A stretch of 64,000 nt of DNA from Natrialba sp. SSL1. Lineage in GTDB: Archaea > Halobacteriota > Halobacteria > Halobacteriales > Natrialbaceae. Below the pieces are notes generated by a model. That model worked only from the letters and a program-made list of their open reading frames with translations. It was not told where the DNA came from and did not search any database. Shown here in pieces: positions 8,614 to 17,690 of this stretch. Position numbers and translations under genes: made by a program. Positions within the stretch are counted from its first letter, which is position 1. Every line of letters starts with the position of its first letter. The stretch covers positions 434,001 to 498,000 of the forward strand of contig NZ_MASN01000035.1 of assembly GCF_001861355.1 (NCBI RefSeq). The letters are read 5' to 3'.

Positions 8614-9692
8614 TGGCGACGGAGCGCCCATCCGAGACGGACAGCGGTCCCGAAACGGGGCGGGCGAGCACGGCGAGTGCGGCGAGCGCCGAGGACAGCG
8701 GGCGCGTCGCAGCCGTCACCGGTGCGACTGGCTTCCTCGGCTCCGCGCTCTGCGAGCGCCTGCTCGCCGAGGGCTGGACCGTTCGCGGTCTCTCCCGCCC
8801 GACATCGGACCGCGGCGACCTCGACAACGTCGAGTGGTACGTCGGCGATCTCTTCGAGCCGGAAACGCTTCGCTCGCTGGTCGACGGAGCCGACGCGGTC
8901 TTCCATCTCGCGGGGATCGGCCTCTGGAGCGCCGACGCCGACACCGTCGAACGAGTCAACCGCGAGGGCACCGGAAACGTGCTCGACGCCTGTCGAGCCG
9001 GTGACGTAGGTCGACTGGTCTTCACCAGTACGGCCGGTACACGGCGGGCTGTCGAGGACGACGAGTTCGCAACTGAGACAGATATCGCCGAACCGATCGG
9101 AGCCTATCAGCGCTCGAAGGCGACCGCCGAGCGCTTTGTCGACCGGTACGCCGACGATACCGGTTGCGGTGGCAGTGACAGTGGCGGTGGCGGCGACGCC
9201 GTAACCGTCCACCCAACTTCGATCTTCGGCCCAGGTGACGCCGATTTCACGGCCCAACTGCTCTCGATGGGCCTCGATCGAACCATGCCAGCGTACCTCC
9301 CCGGCGGACTGAGCATCGTCGGCCTCGAGGACGTAATCGACGGCATCCTCGCCGCCTACGAACACGGCGAGAGCGGCGAGCACTACATCCTCGGCGGCGA
9401 AAACCTCACCTACGACCGCGCGGTCGAGCGCATCGCCACCTTCGCCGGCGGCTCACCCGCCCGCCTGCCCGTTCCGGCGACCGCCATCCACGCCGCGGGT
9501 CCGGTCGCCGAAGTCGTCGGCACTGTGACTGACCGGCAGCTGTTCCCCTTCGACCGCCAGATGGCGAGACTCGCGACCGACCGCATGTTCTACAGTTCCC
9601 GTAAAGCCCACGAGGAACTGGGCTACGAGTACCAGCCGCTGGAAGCGCATCTGCCCGCTGCACTCGAGTGGTACCGAACTGAGTGTCAGTGA
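8613..9692 (+). CDS. Extended SDR, NAD-dependent epimerase/dehydratase or ketoreductase
   Basis: The 359-residue protein shows the extended short-chain dehydrogenase pattern: TGATGFLGSAL for NAD binding, VFHLAGIGLW, a Ser-rich FTSTAGTRR and the YQRSK active-site motif (YxxxK), then HPTSIFGPGD. The C-terminal substrate domain looks like dihydroflavonol/3-oxo-sugar reductase-type SDRs rather than classic GalE. The first 25 residues are low complexity. A Gly/Ser/Asp insertion (GCGGSDSGGGGD) follows the YxxxK helix. It is the last gene of the 6485-9692 operon and probably modifies the same sugar. Confidence 0.8.
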   Translation: MATERPSETDSGPETGRASTASAASAEDSGRVAAVTGATGFLGSALCERLLAEGWTVRGLSRPTSDRGDLDNVEWYVGDLFEPETLRSLVDGADAVFHLAGIGLWSADADTVERVNREGTGNVLDACRAGDVGRLVFTSTAGTRRAVEDDEFATETDIAEPIGAYQRSKATAERFVDRYADDTGCGGSDSGGGGDAVTVHPTSIFGPGDADFTAQLLSMGLDRTMPAYLPGGLSIVGLEDVIDGILAAYEHGESGEHYILGGENLTYDRAVERIATFAGGSPARLPVPATAIHAAGPVAEVVGTVTDRQLFPFDRQMARLATDRMFYSSRKAHEELGYEYQPLEAHLPAALEWYRTECQ

Positions 9693-9790
9693 GGTCTGGC
9701 GGTCAAAACAGTGAGTGCGAGGACTGGACGAGCGAGACGGCGACGGCGGTGCTGGCAGGCTTTTCGTCAGCTCTTTCCCTCCATTTAGCG

Positions 9791-9903
9791 ATAGATATAA
9801 GTTACTACCAGTCAACAATTAGAACGGAAGCCGCACCGGGTACGAAAGTGCCCCGGATGTTGGCGCATCCGAGACGTGGCTTCCAAACGCGCTTCGCTGA
9901 AGC
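9791..9903 (+). ncRNA. Candidate structured small RNA with its own TATA box
   Basis: A TATA-like box (ATATAA at 9795-9800) lies about 27 nt before a strongly structured stretch beginning at 9826. An outer 9-bp stem pairs 9826-9834 with 9876-9884 (one G-U). Inside it are a hairpin closed by a GAAA tetraloop (9838-9843 with 9848-9853) and a second 5-bp hairpin (9855-9859 with 9866-9870), giving a three-way junction. A further perfect hairpin follows (9891-9895 with 9899-9903). No good ORF explains the region. It could instead be a remnant end of an IS200/IS605-type element, whose ends are also hairpins. Confidence 0.4.
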
Positions 9904-10055
9904 CATGATTGCATACATTCTACCGGGATATAAACGTCCCGCACGACAATCGACGTGTCGTACTCGAGTAGCCGCCGGCCCGCGATTCGGGACGGATGCA
10001 AGAGACGAGACTGACGAACCGGACCAGCACAGCGAGACTGGTCGGGCGTGTGAGA

Positions 10056-10322
10056 ATGAGTGACGACGCCGAAGGTGAACGTGGGGATGAGGGTGAAGGT
10101 GAAGGCACATTCGAGGCCGAATCCAACTCGGACGGCAACCACCTGAATCCAGAATCCGAACTCGATCCCGAGGACACACCGCTTCCCAACTGCCCGCGCT
10201 GTACCCGTCCCGTCGCACGGACCACGATGATCGGTCCCACCGATGCGGTCGCCGGCCCTTGCGGCTGTCGGGTCGCACCCGGGTTCAGCAAACGGGGCCA
10301 GTCTGACACCCGCGACGAGTAG
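10056..10322 (+). CDS. Small zinc-finger-like protein
   Basis: The protein has 88 residues. The first half is Asp/Glu/Gly-rich and probably disordered; the second half contains NCPRCTRPVA and, twenty residues on, GPCGCRVAPGF, a CPxC...CxC arrangement suggesting a zinc-binding knuckle. I chose the internal ATG at 10056 because the upstream extension (from 9996) is not protein-like. The function is unknown; similar small zinc proteins are common in halophilic archaea. Confidence 0.7.
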   Translation: MSDDAEGERGDEGEGEGTFEAESNSDGNHLNPESELDPEDTPLPNCPRCTRPVARTTMIGPTDAVAGPCGCRVAPGFSKRGQSDTRDE

Positions 10323-10723
10323 CGTTCCCCACCCCGACTGCAGAGTGAATACGACCGGCTGCAGCTGCTTGCACCGGTCGCAACCGCTCGCAACCGACAG
10401 CATCCGACAGCAACGGACTGGAACTCGGTGGCACTCGAGTATCACCGAGTTGCGATTGAGTCGCCACCGAGTTGCGGTCGAGCATCGTGAGTTCCTCGAG
10501 CCAGACGCCCGGACTCGAGTTGCGGCGGGACGCTGGGGCAGTGCGTGTGGGCTTGGGCGGGTGGAATTGCTACGTGTTGGGTCTATGGTCACCACCACCA
10601 CCACCGCCACGAAACCACCGAAACGCAGACCCAACCCCAGATCAGTGCACTCGTCCGCCCACTACACTGCCCCGGTTCGTCTCCGCAACTCGAGTACTGG
10701 TTTCGTGCAGTACGACACGCCGG
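10323..10723. other. Intergenic region with short direct repeats
   Basis: This 401-nt region has no credible gene. It contains repeated CACCGAGTTGCG (two copies within about 25 nt around 10445-10475), clustered CGCAACCG repeats before it, and a (CAC)n-rich run near 10588. I see no clear function. Confidence 0.4.
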
Positions 10724-10954
10724 TCAGGTCACGAGGGAGTAGCTACAGAAGCCGCCGAGTACTGCGAGCAAGACCGAATCCACGAGAATCAGAACGAGCC
10801 AGTAGAGCGCATTCCCTTCGGCGCCGAGCAACGTGATCGTTGTCCAACTCGCAAGCAGCGGGCTGATCTGGAACAGATTGACCAGCGCGAAGACGAGGAC
10901 TGCCGGTGCGACGAACCACTTTAGCACCGTCACCGTGTCGTCGTGTTCGGTCAT
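10724..10954 (-). CDS. Small membrane protein, two TM helices
   Basis: The protein has 76 residues starting MTEHDDTVTVLKWF. There are two hydrophobic helices (about 14-32 and 50-72) joined by a short loop. The ATG at 10954 is preferred; the longer frame to 11053 adds a Cys-rich stretch that looks non-coding. The family is not recognised. It is probably a monocistronic gene, convergent with nothing close by. Confidence 0.55.
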   Translation of the reverse strand: MTEHDDTVTVLKWFVAPAVLVFALVNLFQISPLLASWTTITLLGAEGNALYWLVLILVDSVLLAVLGGFCSYSLVT

Positions 10955-11169
10955 GTAGACTGAATGAGGTGTGGTGGCGAAAACGCTACTGGTTGTGATT
11001 GGACTGGAGTAGTGACCAACTGGACAGCAACAGATACCCGAAACGACGACCACGATATCTCCCTTTCAGAAAGCCACTGCAGCAAAGTGGCGATCTCAGT
11101 TGCCAAAGCGGCGTTCTACAGGTGTACCAGTACCCTTTTCGTTGGCCTCTCACAAGCGTCTACTATACG

Positions 11170-11388
11170 ATGGTCGTGCGCGAGTATTTCGAATCCGACA
11201 TTCGGTTCTACTACGCCGTGGGGGCCTTCATCATCGTCGTCTACTGTCTCGCAATCGCCGGCGCGGCGCTGTTAGACCTCGCGATCGTCGACCGGCGACT
11301 GCTGCCGCTCACCGTCGGCTTCTTCATGTTCATGTTCGTCTACTTCATCTCGATCAGCATCCAGTTGCTCGAGCCAGATAATTCGTAG
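11170..11388 (+). CDS. Small membrane protein, two TM helices
   Basis: The protein has 72 residues with a short acidic/aromatic N-terminus (MVVREYFESDIRFYY) and two hydrophobic helices around residues 15-37 and 46-66. The family is a haloarchaeal small membrane protein I cannot name. Its stop lies about 40 nt from the convergent end of the GT4 gene. Longer upstream starts (10999, 11100) look non-coding. Confidence 0.6.
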   Translation: MVVREYFESDIRFYYAVGAFIIVVYCLAIAGAALLDLAIVDRRLLPLTVGFFMFMFVYFISISIQLLEPDNS

Positions 11389-11426
11389 TCGAGAACAGTC
11401 GGTTCACCCAGTATTCCTCACCCAAC

Positions 11427-12344
11427 TCACGCAACCCGTTCGTACACCTCGAGCAGTCGGTCTGCCGTCTGCTCCACGCTAATCTCTCGCGCCGCCTCTC
11501 GGCCATCCGAGCGCTCGCCGGACTCGAGTACCCCCCGAAGCCCGTCGATCAGCGCTTCGTCGCTATCCGCGACGAGCGAGTTCGAGACGCCGTCGAGGCG
11601 CTCGCGAACGTCGCCTACGTCGACCGAAACAACGGGGAGGTTACACGCGAGGGCTTCCTTCACCGAGTTCGGCGAGCCCTCGCTGTGAGAGGTCAACAGC
11701 AGGGCGTCGGCGGCGTTCATGTAATCCGGCACCGTCTCGTGGGGCACGTCGTAGACTGTGTGCAGGTGTACCGGCTCCTCGAGCAAGCCGTTGACTGCGT
11801 TGACGACCCGCCGCGCACGCGGATAGTTCTTCACCTCGCGCTCGGGCGTGTAAGGAAAGAGCACGTGGTGAGCGTCGGTGTCCCAGCCAACCGCCTCCTG
11901 GGCCTCCGCCTGCGGTGCGGGCTGGAACTTCTCGAGGTCGATGCCGTCCGGAATAACGGCACAGTCTCGCCCGAGATACGTTCGCATCTCTTCGGACATG
12001 ACGACCAGTTCGTCACAGAGCGGCGCACAGGCGCGACTCACGGGTTCAACTGGTCCATACACGTCAGACCCCCAGAGTGAGAGAACAACGGGTGTGCGCC
12101 GCTGTGCGACCGCCATCGGCCCCGTCAGTCCGTAGTGGGCGTGAATCAGATCGTAGCCGTTGCCCGACTCCTTCAGTACCGAGGGGAAGAATTTGAGGTA
12201 CTCGAGTGGGCTCCGTGACGTCCCGCCGTCGACCTCGCCGGCGACCGAGAGCGTCGAGAAGGTGACGCCACGACGTTCAAGCGCGCGCATCTGCTCGGTC
12301 ATGAACGGCGCGTCGGCGTTCGTCGTCAGCGTGAGGACGTGCAT
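11427..12344 (-). CDS. GT4-family glycosyltransferase
   Basis: This 305-residue GT-B fold enzyme has an N-terminal domain starting MHVLTLTTNADAPF and containing DLIHAHYGLTGPMA, and a C-terminal donor-binding domain with the E-x7-E motif in SEGSPNSVKEALACNLPVVSVDVG. It is expected to transfer a sugar from a nucleotide donor to a lipid-linked or growing glycan at the inner membrane face. I chose the ATG at 12344 because the longer frame to 12476 overlaps the promoter and because an ATAACAAA element ends 30 nt upstream of 12344. Confidence 0.85.
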   Translation of the reverse strand: MHVLTLTTNADAPFMTEQMRALERRGVTFSTLSVAGEVDGGTSRSPLEYLKFFPSVLKESGNGYDLIHAHYGLTGPMAVAQRRTPVVLSLWGSDVYGPVEPVSRACAPLCDELVVMSEEMRTYLGRDCAVIPDGIDLEKFQPAPQAEAQEAVGWDTDAHHVLFPYTPEREVKNYPRARRVVNAVNGLLEEPVHLHTVYDVPHETVPDYMNAADALLLTSHSEGSPNSVKEALACNLPVVSVDVGDVRERLDGVSNSLVADSDEALIDGLRGVLESGERSDGREAAREISVEQTADRLLEVYERVA

Positions 12345-12374
12345 CTCGGGACTACACCTAGCCGCCGTCGGCGT

Positions 12375-12382
12375 TTTGTTAT
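12375..12382 (-). promoter_or_regulatory. ATAACAAA element upstream of the GT4 gene
   Basis: The minus strand reads GGATAACAAAACGCC with 30 nt to the ATG at 12344, the spacing expected for a box A of a short-leader transcript. Confidence 0.6.
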
Positions 12383-12461
12383 CCGCAACTTTTTCTGAAC
12401 GGTCGCTCTGAGTGGAATGTGCAAATATCGGCAACGACAGACGTCCTACTGTACTTGTACG

Positions 12462-12469
12462 ATTACAAA
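12462..12469 (+). promoter_or_regulatory. ATTACAAA variant element upstream of the DUF354 gene
   Basis: ATTACAAAGCAG differs from the locus consensus at one base. It ends 26 nt before the ATG at 12496. With the copy at 12375 it forms a divergent pair. Confidence 0.5.
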
Positions 12470-12495
12470 GCAGCACAAGCGTCTACCTCTGTGCG

Positions 12496-13599
12496 ATGCG
12501 AATTCTCGTCTTTGCGAACACCCCTGCGCACGTGCACCTGTACCGTCACGCCGTCGATCGGCTCGAGGCGGCCGGCCACGACGTGCTCGTGTTGACCCGG
12601 GAGTACGCCTGTACGACCGACCTACTCGAGTTCTTCGGGCTTCCCTATCGTCGCTACGGTACCCACGAGACACGCGCACCGTCGAAGCCGAAACTGGCCC
12701 GCGAACTGGCTGAGCAGTTCGGTCGGATCGTCTGGGAGTCGCGGCGGTTCGACCCCGACGTGGTCTTCGGGCGCGGTCCCTACGCCGCGCTGGCTGGGAC
12801 GGTCACCCGTTCACCGACAGTTCTCATACTAGACGACGAACCGGGCGATTTCAACCACACCGTCTCGCAGCCGTTCGCCGACTGCATCATCTCGCCGGAT
12901 GTCACGCGCCGCGATCTCGGCGACGACCACTACACCTTCGAGGGGTTCAAGGAGTGTGCCTATCTCCACCCCGACGTTTTCGAGGCGGATCGGGCGATTC
13001 ACGAGTACCTCGCGATCGACCCCGACGAGCCGTACGTGCTGGTCCGGTTCAACGCGATGGATGCGCTCCACGACGCCGGACTCGAAGGGTTCTCGCGGGC
13101 TCAGCGGCGGGACCTGCTCGAGCACCTGAGCGAGCACGCGACCGTCTTCGTCTCCGACGAGAGCGGGATGATGGACTTCAGCGACTTACCCGCACGGAAG
13201 TACGACCTCCATCCGGCGCTGATCCACGACGCCATGGCGGGTGCGGACCTGCTCGTCGCCGACACGGGGACGATGGTCAACGAAGCTGGGCTACTCGGAA
13301 CGCCCGCACTGCGCTTCCAGGGCACCGACGACCACGAGTACGGCGAGTTCGCTGAACTCGAGCGTGCGGGTCTCGCAGAGCAGTTCGACGACTACGCGGC
13401 TGTCCGCGACCGGGCTGTCGAACTAGTGACGACGGACGCAGCCGCCGGCGAGCGCTGGCAGCAACGGCGAGCGGAGTACGTCGGCGACCTCGTCAACCTG
13501 ACTGATCTCATCGTCGCCGTCGCAGAAGCTCGTGGTGAGGTTGAGGTACTCGAGTCCGACGTGCGCGAAGTGTTGCAGGCGCGGGCACCGGTGCAGTAG
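12496..13599 (+). CDS. DUF354-family GT-B-like protein
   Basis: The 367-residue protein starts MRILVFANTPAHVHLYRH and contains FGRGPYAALAG, ILDDEPGDFNHTVSQPFADCIISPD and, in the C-terminal half, VADTGTMVNEAGLLGTPALRF. These match the DUF354 family, a GT-B-like group related to UDP-GlcNAc 2-epimerases and found in archaeal glycan loci. In this locus it could act as a nucleotide-sugar epimerase or glycosyltransferase, for example the 2-epimerase step that converts a diacetamido-glucuronate to the manno form (inference, weak). The element at 12462 supports the ATG at 12496. Confidence 0.75.
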   Translation: MRILVFANTPAHVHLYRHAVDRLEAAGHDVLVLTREYACTTDLLEFFGLPYRRYGTHETRAPSKPKLARELAEQFGRIVWESRRFDPDVVFGRGPYAALAGTVTRSPTVLILDDEPGDFNHTVSQPFADCIISPDVTRRDLGDDHYTFEGFKECAYLHPDVFEADRAIHEYLAIDPDEPYVLVRFNAMDALHDAGLEGFSRAQRRDLLEHLSEHATVFVSDESGMMDFSDLPARKYDLHPALIHDAMAGADLLVADTGTMVNEAGLLGTPALRFQGTDDHEYGEFAELERAGLAEQFDDYAAVRDRAVELVTTDAAAGERWQQRRAEYVGDLVNLTDLIVAVAEARGEVEVLESDVREVLQARAPVQ

Positions 13600-13682
13600 C
13601 ACGGTGTAGAGAAGTTGTTGAACGGTGGCTATCGGTTGGTGGAGAGCGAATCTAGGAATCCAACGACCGGGAAGAAAACGCG

Positions 13683-15011
13683 TTACTCGAACGAACGTGC
13701 CGGACTCGGTTCGGCAGGCTGTTCGAGGTTGGAATCGGGTTCGGTTTCAGTGTCGGAGTCTGCGTTGCTGTCGCTGCCGCGTTCGGTGGTATCGGCAGTG
13801 CCAGCGTCTGCATCTGTATCTGTATCTGTGCCTGTACCCGCTGCAACACCGTCGACACCAGCCGCAGCCACCGACTCGGACTCAGAGTCGGACCCGGACC
13901 CAGTCGTCTCCGCCTGCACCGACTGTGCGGCCGCCTCCGTACGAGCCTGCTCCCGACCCGCGCTGTCCTCGTACCAGGTACACTGCAGGTCTTCATTCTC
14001 CTCGGCGTCCATCGCAATCGCGACGCCGAGCGAGACGAGTCCCACGAGGACCGTCAAGATCGACGCGAGTGCACCGGTAAAGCCACCGCGACCGCGGGCG
14101 GCCTGCGCGATCGAGCCCGCGAGACCGCTGCTTCCGACGGCGAGCCCGGCGGTTCCGGTGCTATAGAACAGCGCCGCCGGGTGGAACCGTTCGATCACGT
14201 ACTGGCGCTTGAGCCGCCAGTAGAAGCTCCCCAGCAGGAGCAACGAGACGTACCGGATGAACGGCACGTACCGGATGCTGCTCTCCTCGTCGCCGTATAT
14301 TGCGGACATCGAGACGTCTGCAACCCGGCAGTCGTTGACGTTGAGGTGCGTGAGGATGTGGTTGAGGAAGCCGTACTCGTCGGTAATCTCGTCCAGGTCG
14401 AGTTCTTCGATCGTCTCTCTGGAAATCGCGGTGTAGCCGTTCTGCGGGTCGCTGATCGTCCAGTAGCCGGAGGCGAACTTCGAGAGCCCCGAGAGGATCG
14501 CGTTGCCGACGAAGCGGAACGTGGACATCCCCTCGCGGTCGTCGCGATAGAGCAGTCGATTCCCCTTCGCGTAGTCCGCCTCACCCGCGACGACGGGGTC
14601 GATGATCCGGTCGAGAATCGTGGGGTCCATCTGGCCGTCGCCGTTCATCACGGCGACCACGTCGATTCCGTCGGCCGCAGCGCGCTCGTAGCCGGTCTTG
14701 ACCGCGCCACCGTAGCCGCGGTTCTCCTCGTGACGGATCGGGACGACGCGGCGGTTGTCGCCGCCGTCGGCGACCGCGTGGGTTGGCTCCGATTCCGATT
14801 CTGACTCCACCTCGGCAGTATCATCACGCTCGCCGTCGGCGTTCAGGCGCTCTGCGACCCGCTGAATTTCTTCCCAGCTGCCGTCCGGCGAGGCGTCGTC
14901 GACCGCGTAGATCCGATCCACGTACGACGGCACCGTCTCGATGACCTCGCCGACGAACGGCTCCTCGTTGTAGGACGTGACGACGACGCCGATCGAGTTC
15001 CCGTTATACAT
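13683..15011 (-). CDS. GT2-family glycosyltransferase with C-terminal membrane segments
   Basis: This 442-residue protein has a GT-A domain (VVTSYNEEPFVGEVIETVP, VDDASPDGS, MNGDGQMDPT as the DxD-like region, DPQNGYTAISRETIEEL) similar to dolichol-phosphate sugar transferases and polyprenyl-phosphate transferases. Two hydrophobic segments follow (roughly 300-320 and 330-350). An acidic insertion (VESESESEPTHA) interrupts the catalytic domain after its second beta strand, and the last 90 residues are Ser/Asp/Thr/Glu repeats. The ATG at 15011 overlaps the upstream stop by eight bases, so it is the last gene of the aminouronate operon. Confidence 0.85.
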   Translation of the reverse strand: MYNGNSIGVVVTSYNEEPFVGEVIETVPSYVDRIYAVDDASPDGSWEEIQRVAERLNADGERDDTAEVESESESEPTHAVADGGDNRRVVPIRHEENRGYGGAVKTGYERAAADGIDVVAVMNGDGQMDPTILDRIIDPVVAGEADYAKGNRLLYRDDREGMSTFRFVGNAILSGLSKFASGYWTISDPQNGYTAISRETIEELDLDEITDEYGFLNHILTHLNVNDCRVADVSMSAIYGDEESSIRYVPFIRYVSLLLLGSFYWRLKRQYVIERFHPAALFYSTGTAGLAVGSSGLAGSIAQAARGRGGFTGALASILTVLVGLVSLGVAIAMDAEENEDLQCTWYEDSAGREQARTEAAAQSVQAETTGSGSDSESESVAAAGVDGVAAGTGTDTDTDADAGTADTTERGSDSNADSDTETEPDSNLEQPAEPSPARSFE

Positions 15012-16668
15012 CGGTCCCACCGTCGGTTCGATTCACCGCAGCGTCGGTCGCCCGTTCGCTCGTTCCAGCACGGCCACCATCGGCATCGCCACCGCCATCG
15101 CCATCATCGTCACCGTCACCGCCACCATGACCGCCATCCCCGGTCGCCTCGATAACGGCCTCCGTAGGGCCGTCGTCCTCCTCACTGCTCGCATTGCGTC
15201 TGCCGGCATCATCCGTCGTGAACGCGTCGGTGCCTGCTGCCGGAGGCTGACCAGCCGTCGACCCCGCGAGCGTGTAGACTCGGTGGCCGGCCGACTCGAG
15301 TACACCCTGATCCAGCGCGTCCCGGCCGTCGATCACGACCGTTGGATCTAGCGCGCTCCAGTCGATGTCGTCGAACTCCTCGTGAGGCGTGACGACGACC
15401 GCGGCGTCGACCGACGAGGATTCGAACGCGTCGATCGAGCACGGTTGTGCGCCGTAGTCGGCCGGGTCGACGAGTGGATCAACGCCTAAAACGTCTGCAC
15501 CGCGGTCGCGTAGCTGCTCGATAACGCCGATCGCGGGCGACGCGCGCGTCTCCTCGACGCCAGGGCGGTAGGTGATCCCGAGGACTGCGACCGACACGTC
15601 TGCCAGGTTGGTACCGGTCTCTGTCTCGGTGCCAATCCCGGACCCGACCGCAACCAGTTCGGACTCGAGTCGGTCGACGACGACAGAGGGCATGTCCTGG
15701 TTGACCCGTCGGGCGGTTCGCGTGAGATCCATCGGCTCGTCCATCCGCGAGAGCAAGAAGTGCGGATAGTAGGGGATGCAGTGTCCGCCGACGCCGGGAC
15801 CGGGGTCGTGGAGCTGGCACATCGGCAGGTCGTTCGCGGTCTCGATGGCTTCGCGGACCGAGATGTCGAGTTCGTCCGCCAGGCGGCCGAGTTCGTTCGC
15901 CAGCCCGATGTTGACGTCGCGGTAGATTCCCTCGAAGACCTTGACGGCCTCCGCGGTCGTCGCGTCGGCAACCGGATGAACCTCATTGTCCGAGAGTTCG
16001 TCGTAGAGTACCGTCGCGGCGCGGGTGCTCTCGTCGTCGACGCCGCCGACGACCTTGGGATACGCGCCGCGGATATCCTGCAGCGCGCGTCCGCTCGAGG
16101 TCCGCTCCGGACAGAAGGCGAGACCGAACTGGTCGGTGTCGAGGCCGCTTTCGGCGGCCAGGAACGGCTGGAGCACGTCACGACAGGTACCTGGCGGCAG
16201 GGTCGACTCGGCGATCACCAGATCGCCGGGTGAGAGACCGGCCGCGATATCTGCGGCGACGGACTCGACGGTCGTCAGGTCCGGCTCATTGTCCTCATCG
16301 AGCAGCGTCGGGACGATGATGACGTGAATCCGTGCCTGCGCAGCGGCAGCGCTGCCGTCGGTGGTCGCCTCGAGACAACCCTGTTCGACCTGCTCGGCGA
16401 CGACATCTCCGAGCCCCGGTTCACCGACGACGTGGCTCTCGCCGGCGTTGATCGTTTCGACGACATCCGGGTCGACGTCGACGCCGGTCACGTTCCCGGT
16501 CGTCTCGGCGTAGACGGCCGCGAGCGGCAGCCCCATCTTGCCGAGACCGTAGACGGCGACTGGGACATCGCCGCCGGTGAGCGCCGCTCGTTGGTCCGTT
16601 TCGGCGATAGTCGCGCCGTAGAGTGGGGTAGTGTGGCTCTCCGCCGTCGACGGATCGTCCGCACGCAT
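15004..16668 (-). CDS. Nucleotide-sugar 6-dehydrogenase (UDP-GlcNAc/ManNAc type, WbpA/WbpO-like)
   Basis: The 554-residue protein is a UDP-sugar dehydrogenase. It has the Rossmann motif VYGLGKMGLPLA near 40-50, AFCPERTSSGRAL, a catalytic Lys in AVKVFEGIYRD (K243) and the catalytic Cys in GVGGHCIPYYPHF (C297). The enzyme oxidises C6 of a UDP-N-acetylhexosamine to the carboxylate with two NAD. The C-terminal domain ends near residue 455; the last ~90 residues are a Gly/Asp/Glu low-complexity tail not found in bacterial homologues. TGATG coupling joins it to the upstream oxidoreductase gene. Confidence 0.85.
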   Translation of the reverse strand: MRADDPSTAESHTTPLYGATIAETDQRAALTGGDVPVAVYGLGKMGLPLAAVYAETTGNVTGVDVDPDVVETINAGESHVVGEPGLGDVVAEQVEQGCLEATTDGSAAAAQARIHVIIVPTLLDEDNEPDLTTVESVAADIAAGLSPGDLVIAESTLPPGTCRDVLQPFLAAESGLDTDQFGLAFCPERTSSGRALQDIRGAYPKVVGGVDDESTRAATVLYDELSDNEVHPVADATTAEAVKVFEGIYRDVNIGLANELGRLADELDISVREAIETANDLPMCQLHDPGPGVGGHCIPYYPHFLLSRMDEPMDLTRTARRVNQDMPSVVVDRLESELVAVGSGIGTETETGTNLADVSVAVLGITYRPGVEETRASPAIGVIEQLRDRGADVLGVDPLVDPADYGAQPCSIDAFESSSVDAAVVVTPHEEFDDIDWSALDPTVVIDGRDALDQGVLESAGHRVYTLAGSTAGQPPAAGTDAFTTDDAGRRNASSEEDDGPTEAVIEATGDGGHGGGDGDDDGDGGGDADGGRAGTSERATDAAVNRTDGGTDV

Positions 16669-17690
16669 CAGGCTTCCACCTCCCGTTCGCGCTCCCGGTG
16701 CGGCGTCTCGTCGGCCGCGAGCGCAGCGATATCCTGCACCGTCTGGAGCGCCATGACGCCGTCTTCTGCCGTGACAGCCGGTTCGACACCGGTCTGGACC
16801 GTCTTGACGAACGACTCGAGTTCGTGGCGCAGCGGTTCGCCGTTGTCGACGCGCGCGTTCTCGACGACGCTCTCGTGACGATACCGGTTCGGGCCGTCGT
16901 CCGTGAGATACTCGGGGTAGGAGTCGCGGTAGATCAGCACCGACTGTTCGAGGTAGTCGACCTCGACGAGACACTCTCGCGCCGTGACGGTGAGTTTGCG
17001 CACCTTCTTCTGGGTGACGCGACTCGCCGTCAGCGAGGCGACCACGTCGTCGTACTGCATCGTCGCGGTCGCGTACTGGCCGTCGTCGGTACCGATCGCG
17101 TTGATCGTCGACGGCGGCCCGTCGAGAATCGAGCCGACGATGTCGACATCGTGGACCATCAGATCGAAGATGACGTCGTCACGCGCGGTCCGGTCGACCG
17201 GCGGCCCGAGGCGCTCGGCCTCGAGGCTGATCACATCCAGGTCGTCGATCAGCTCCATCACCGTCTGTACCGCCGGATTGAACCGCTCGATGTGGCCAAC
17301 CTGCAGAACGAGGCCGGCCTCTCGAGCCTGTTCAGCTAGCGCACGGCCCTCCTCGACGGTCTGGGCGATCGGTTTCTCGACTAGCACGTGGACCCCGGCA
17401 TCGAGACAGGTCGAGACCGTCTCGTAATGGGCGTGCGTCGGCACGGCGACCGTGACGACATCACACTCACTGAGCAGCGCGTCGAACTCGAGTGCGGCTG
17501 TGCCGTACTCGGTGGCCACCTGCTGGGCGACGCTCGCGTCGTGGTCGGTGACGCCGACGAGGTCGACGCCGGGGAGTTCGTTGTAGACGCGTGCGTGATT
17601 CTGTCCCATGGAGCCGACGCCGATGACGCCGGCCCGGACGGGTGGCGGTGTTGTGGCTGTCGTCGTGTGTCGCGTTCGTTCCGTACTCAT
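16668..17690 (-). CDS. Gfo/Idh-family nucleotide-sugar 3-dehydrogenase (WbpB-like)
   Basis: This 340-residue protein has a Rossmann motif GVIGVGSMGQNHARVY, the EKP motif in HVLVEKPIAQT (E105-P107) and the GHIERFNPAV segment typical of WbpB/WlbA-type dehydrogenases. These oxidise the C3 hydroxyl of UDP-N-acetylglucuronic acid. The following aminotransferase partner lies immediately upstream (ATGA overlap) and the 6-dehydrogenase immediately downstream (TGATG), which strongly supports this assignment over a generic inositol dehydrogenase. Confidence 0.85.
   Translation of the reverse strand: MSTERTRHTTTATTPPPVRAGVIGVGSMGQNHARVYNELPGVDLVGVTDHDASVAQQVATEYGTAALEFDALLSECDVVTVAVPTHAHYETVSTCLDAGVHVLVEKPIAQTVEEGRALAEQAREAGLVLQVGHIERFNPAVQTVMELIDDLDVISLEAERLGPPVDRTARDDVIFDLMVHDVDIVGSILDGPPSTINAIGTDDGQYATATMQYDDVVASLTASRVTQKKVRKLTVTARECLVEVDYLEQSVLIYRDSYPEYLTDDGPNRYRHESVVENARVDNGEPLRHELESFVKTVQTGVEPAVTAEDGVMALQTVQDIAALAADETPHREREREVEA

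Noticed and set aside
10584-10612. His-tag-like CACCACCACCACC run
   Set aside because: Frames crossing it are not protein-like; simple trinucleotide run in an intergenic region.
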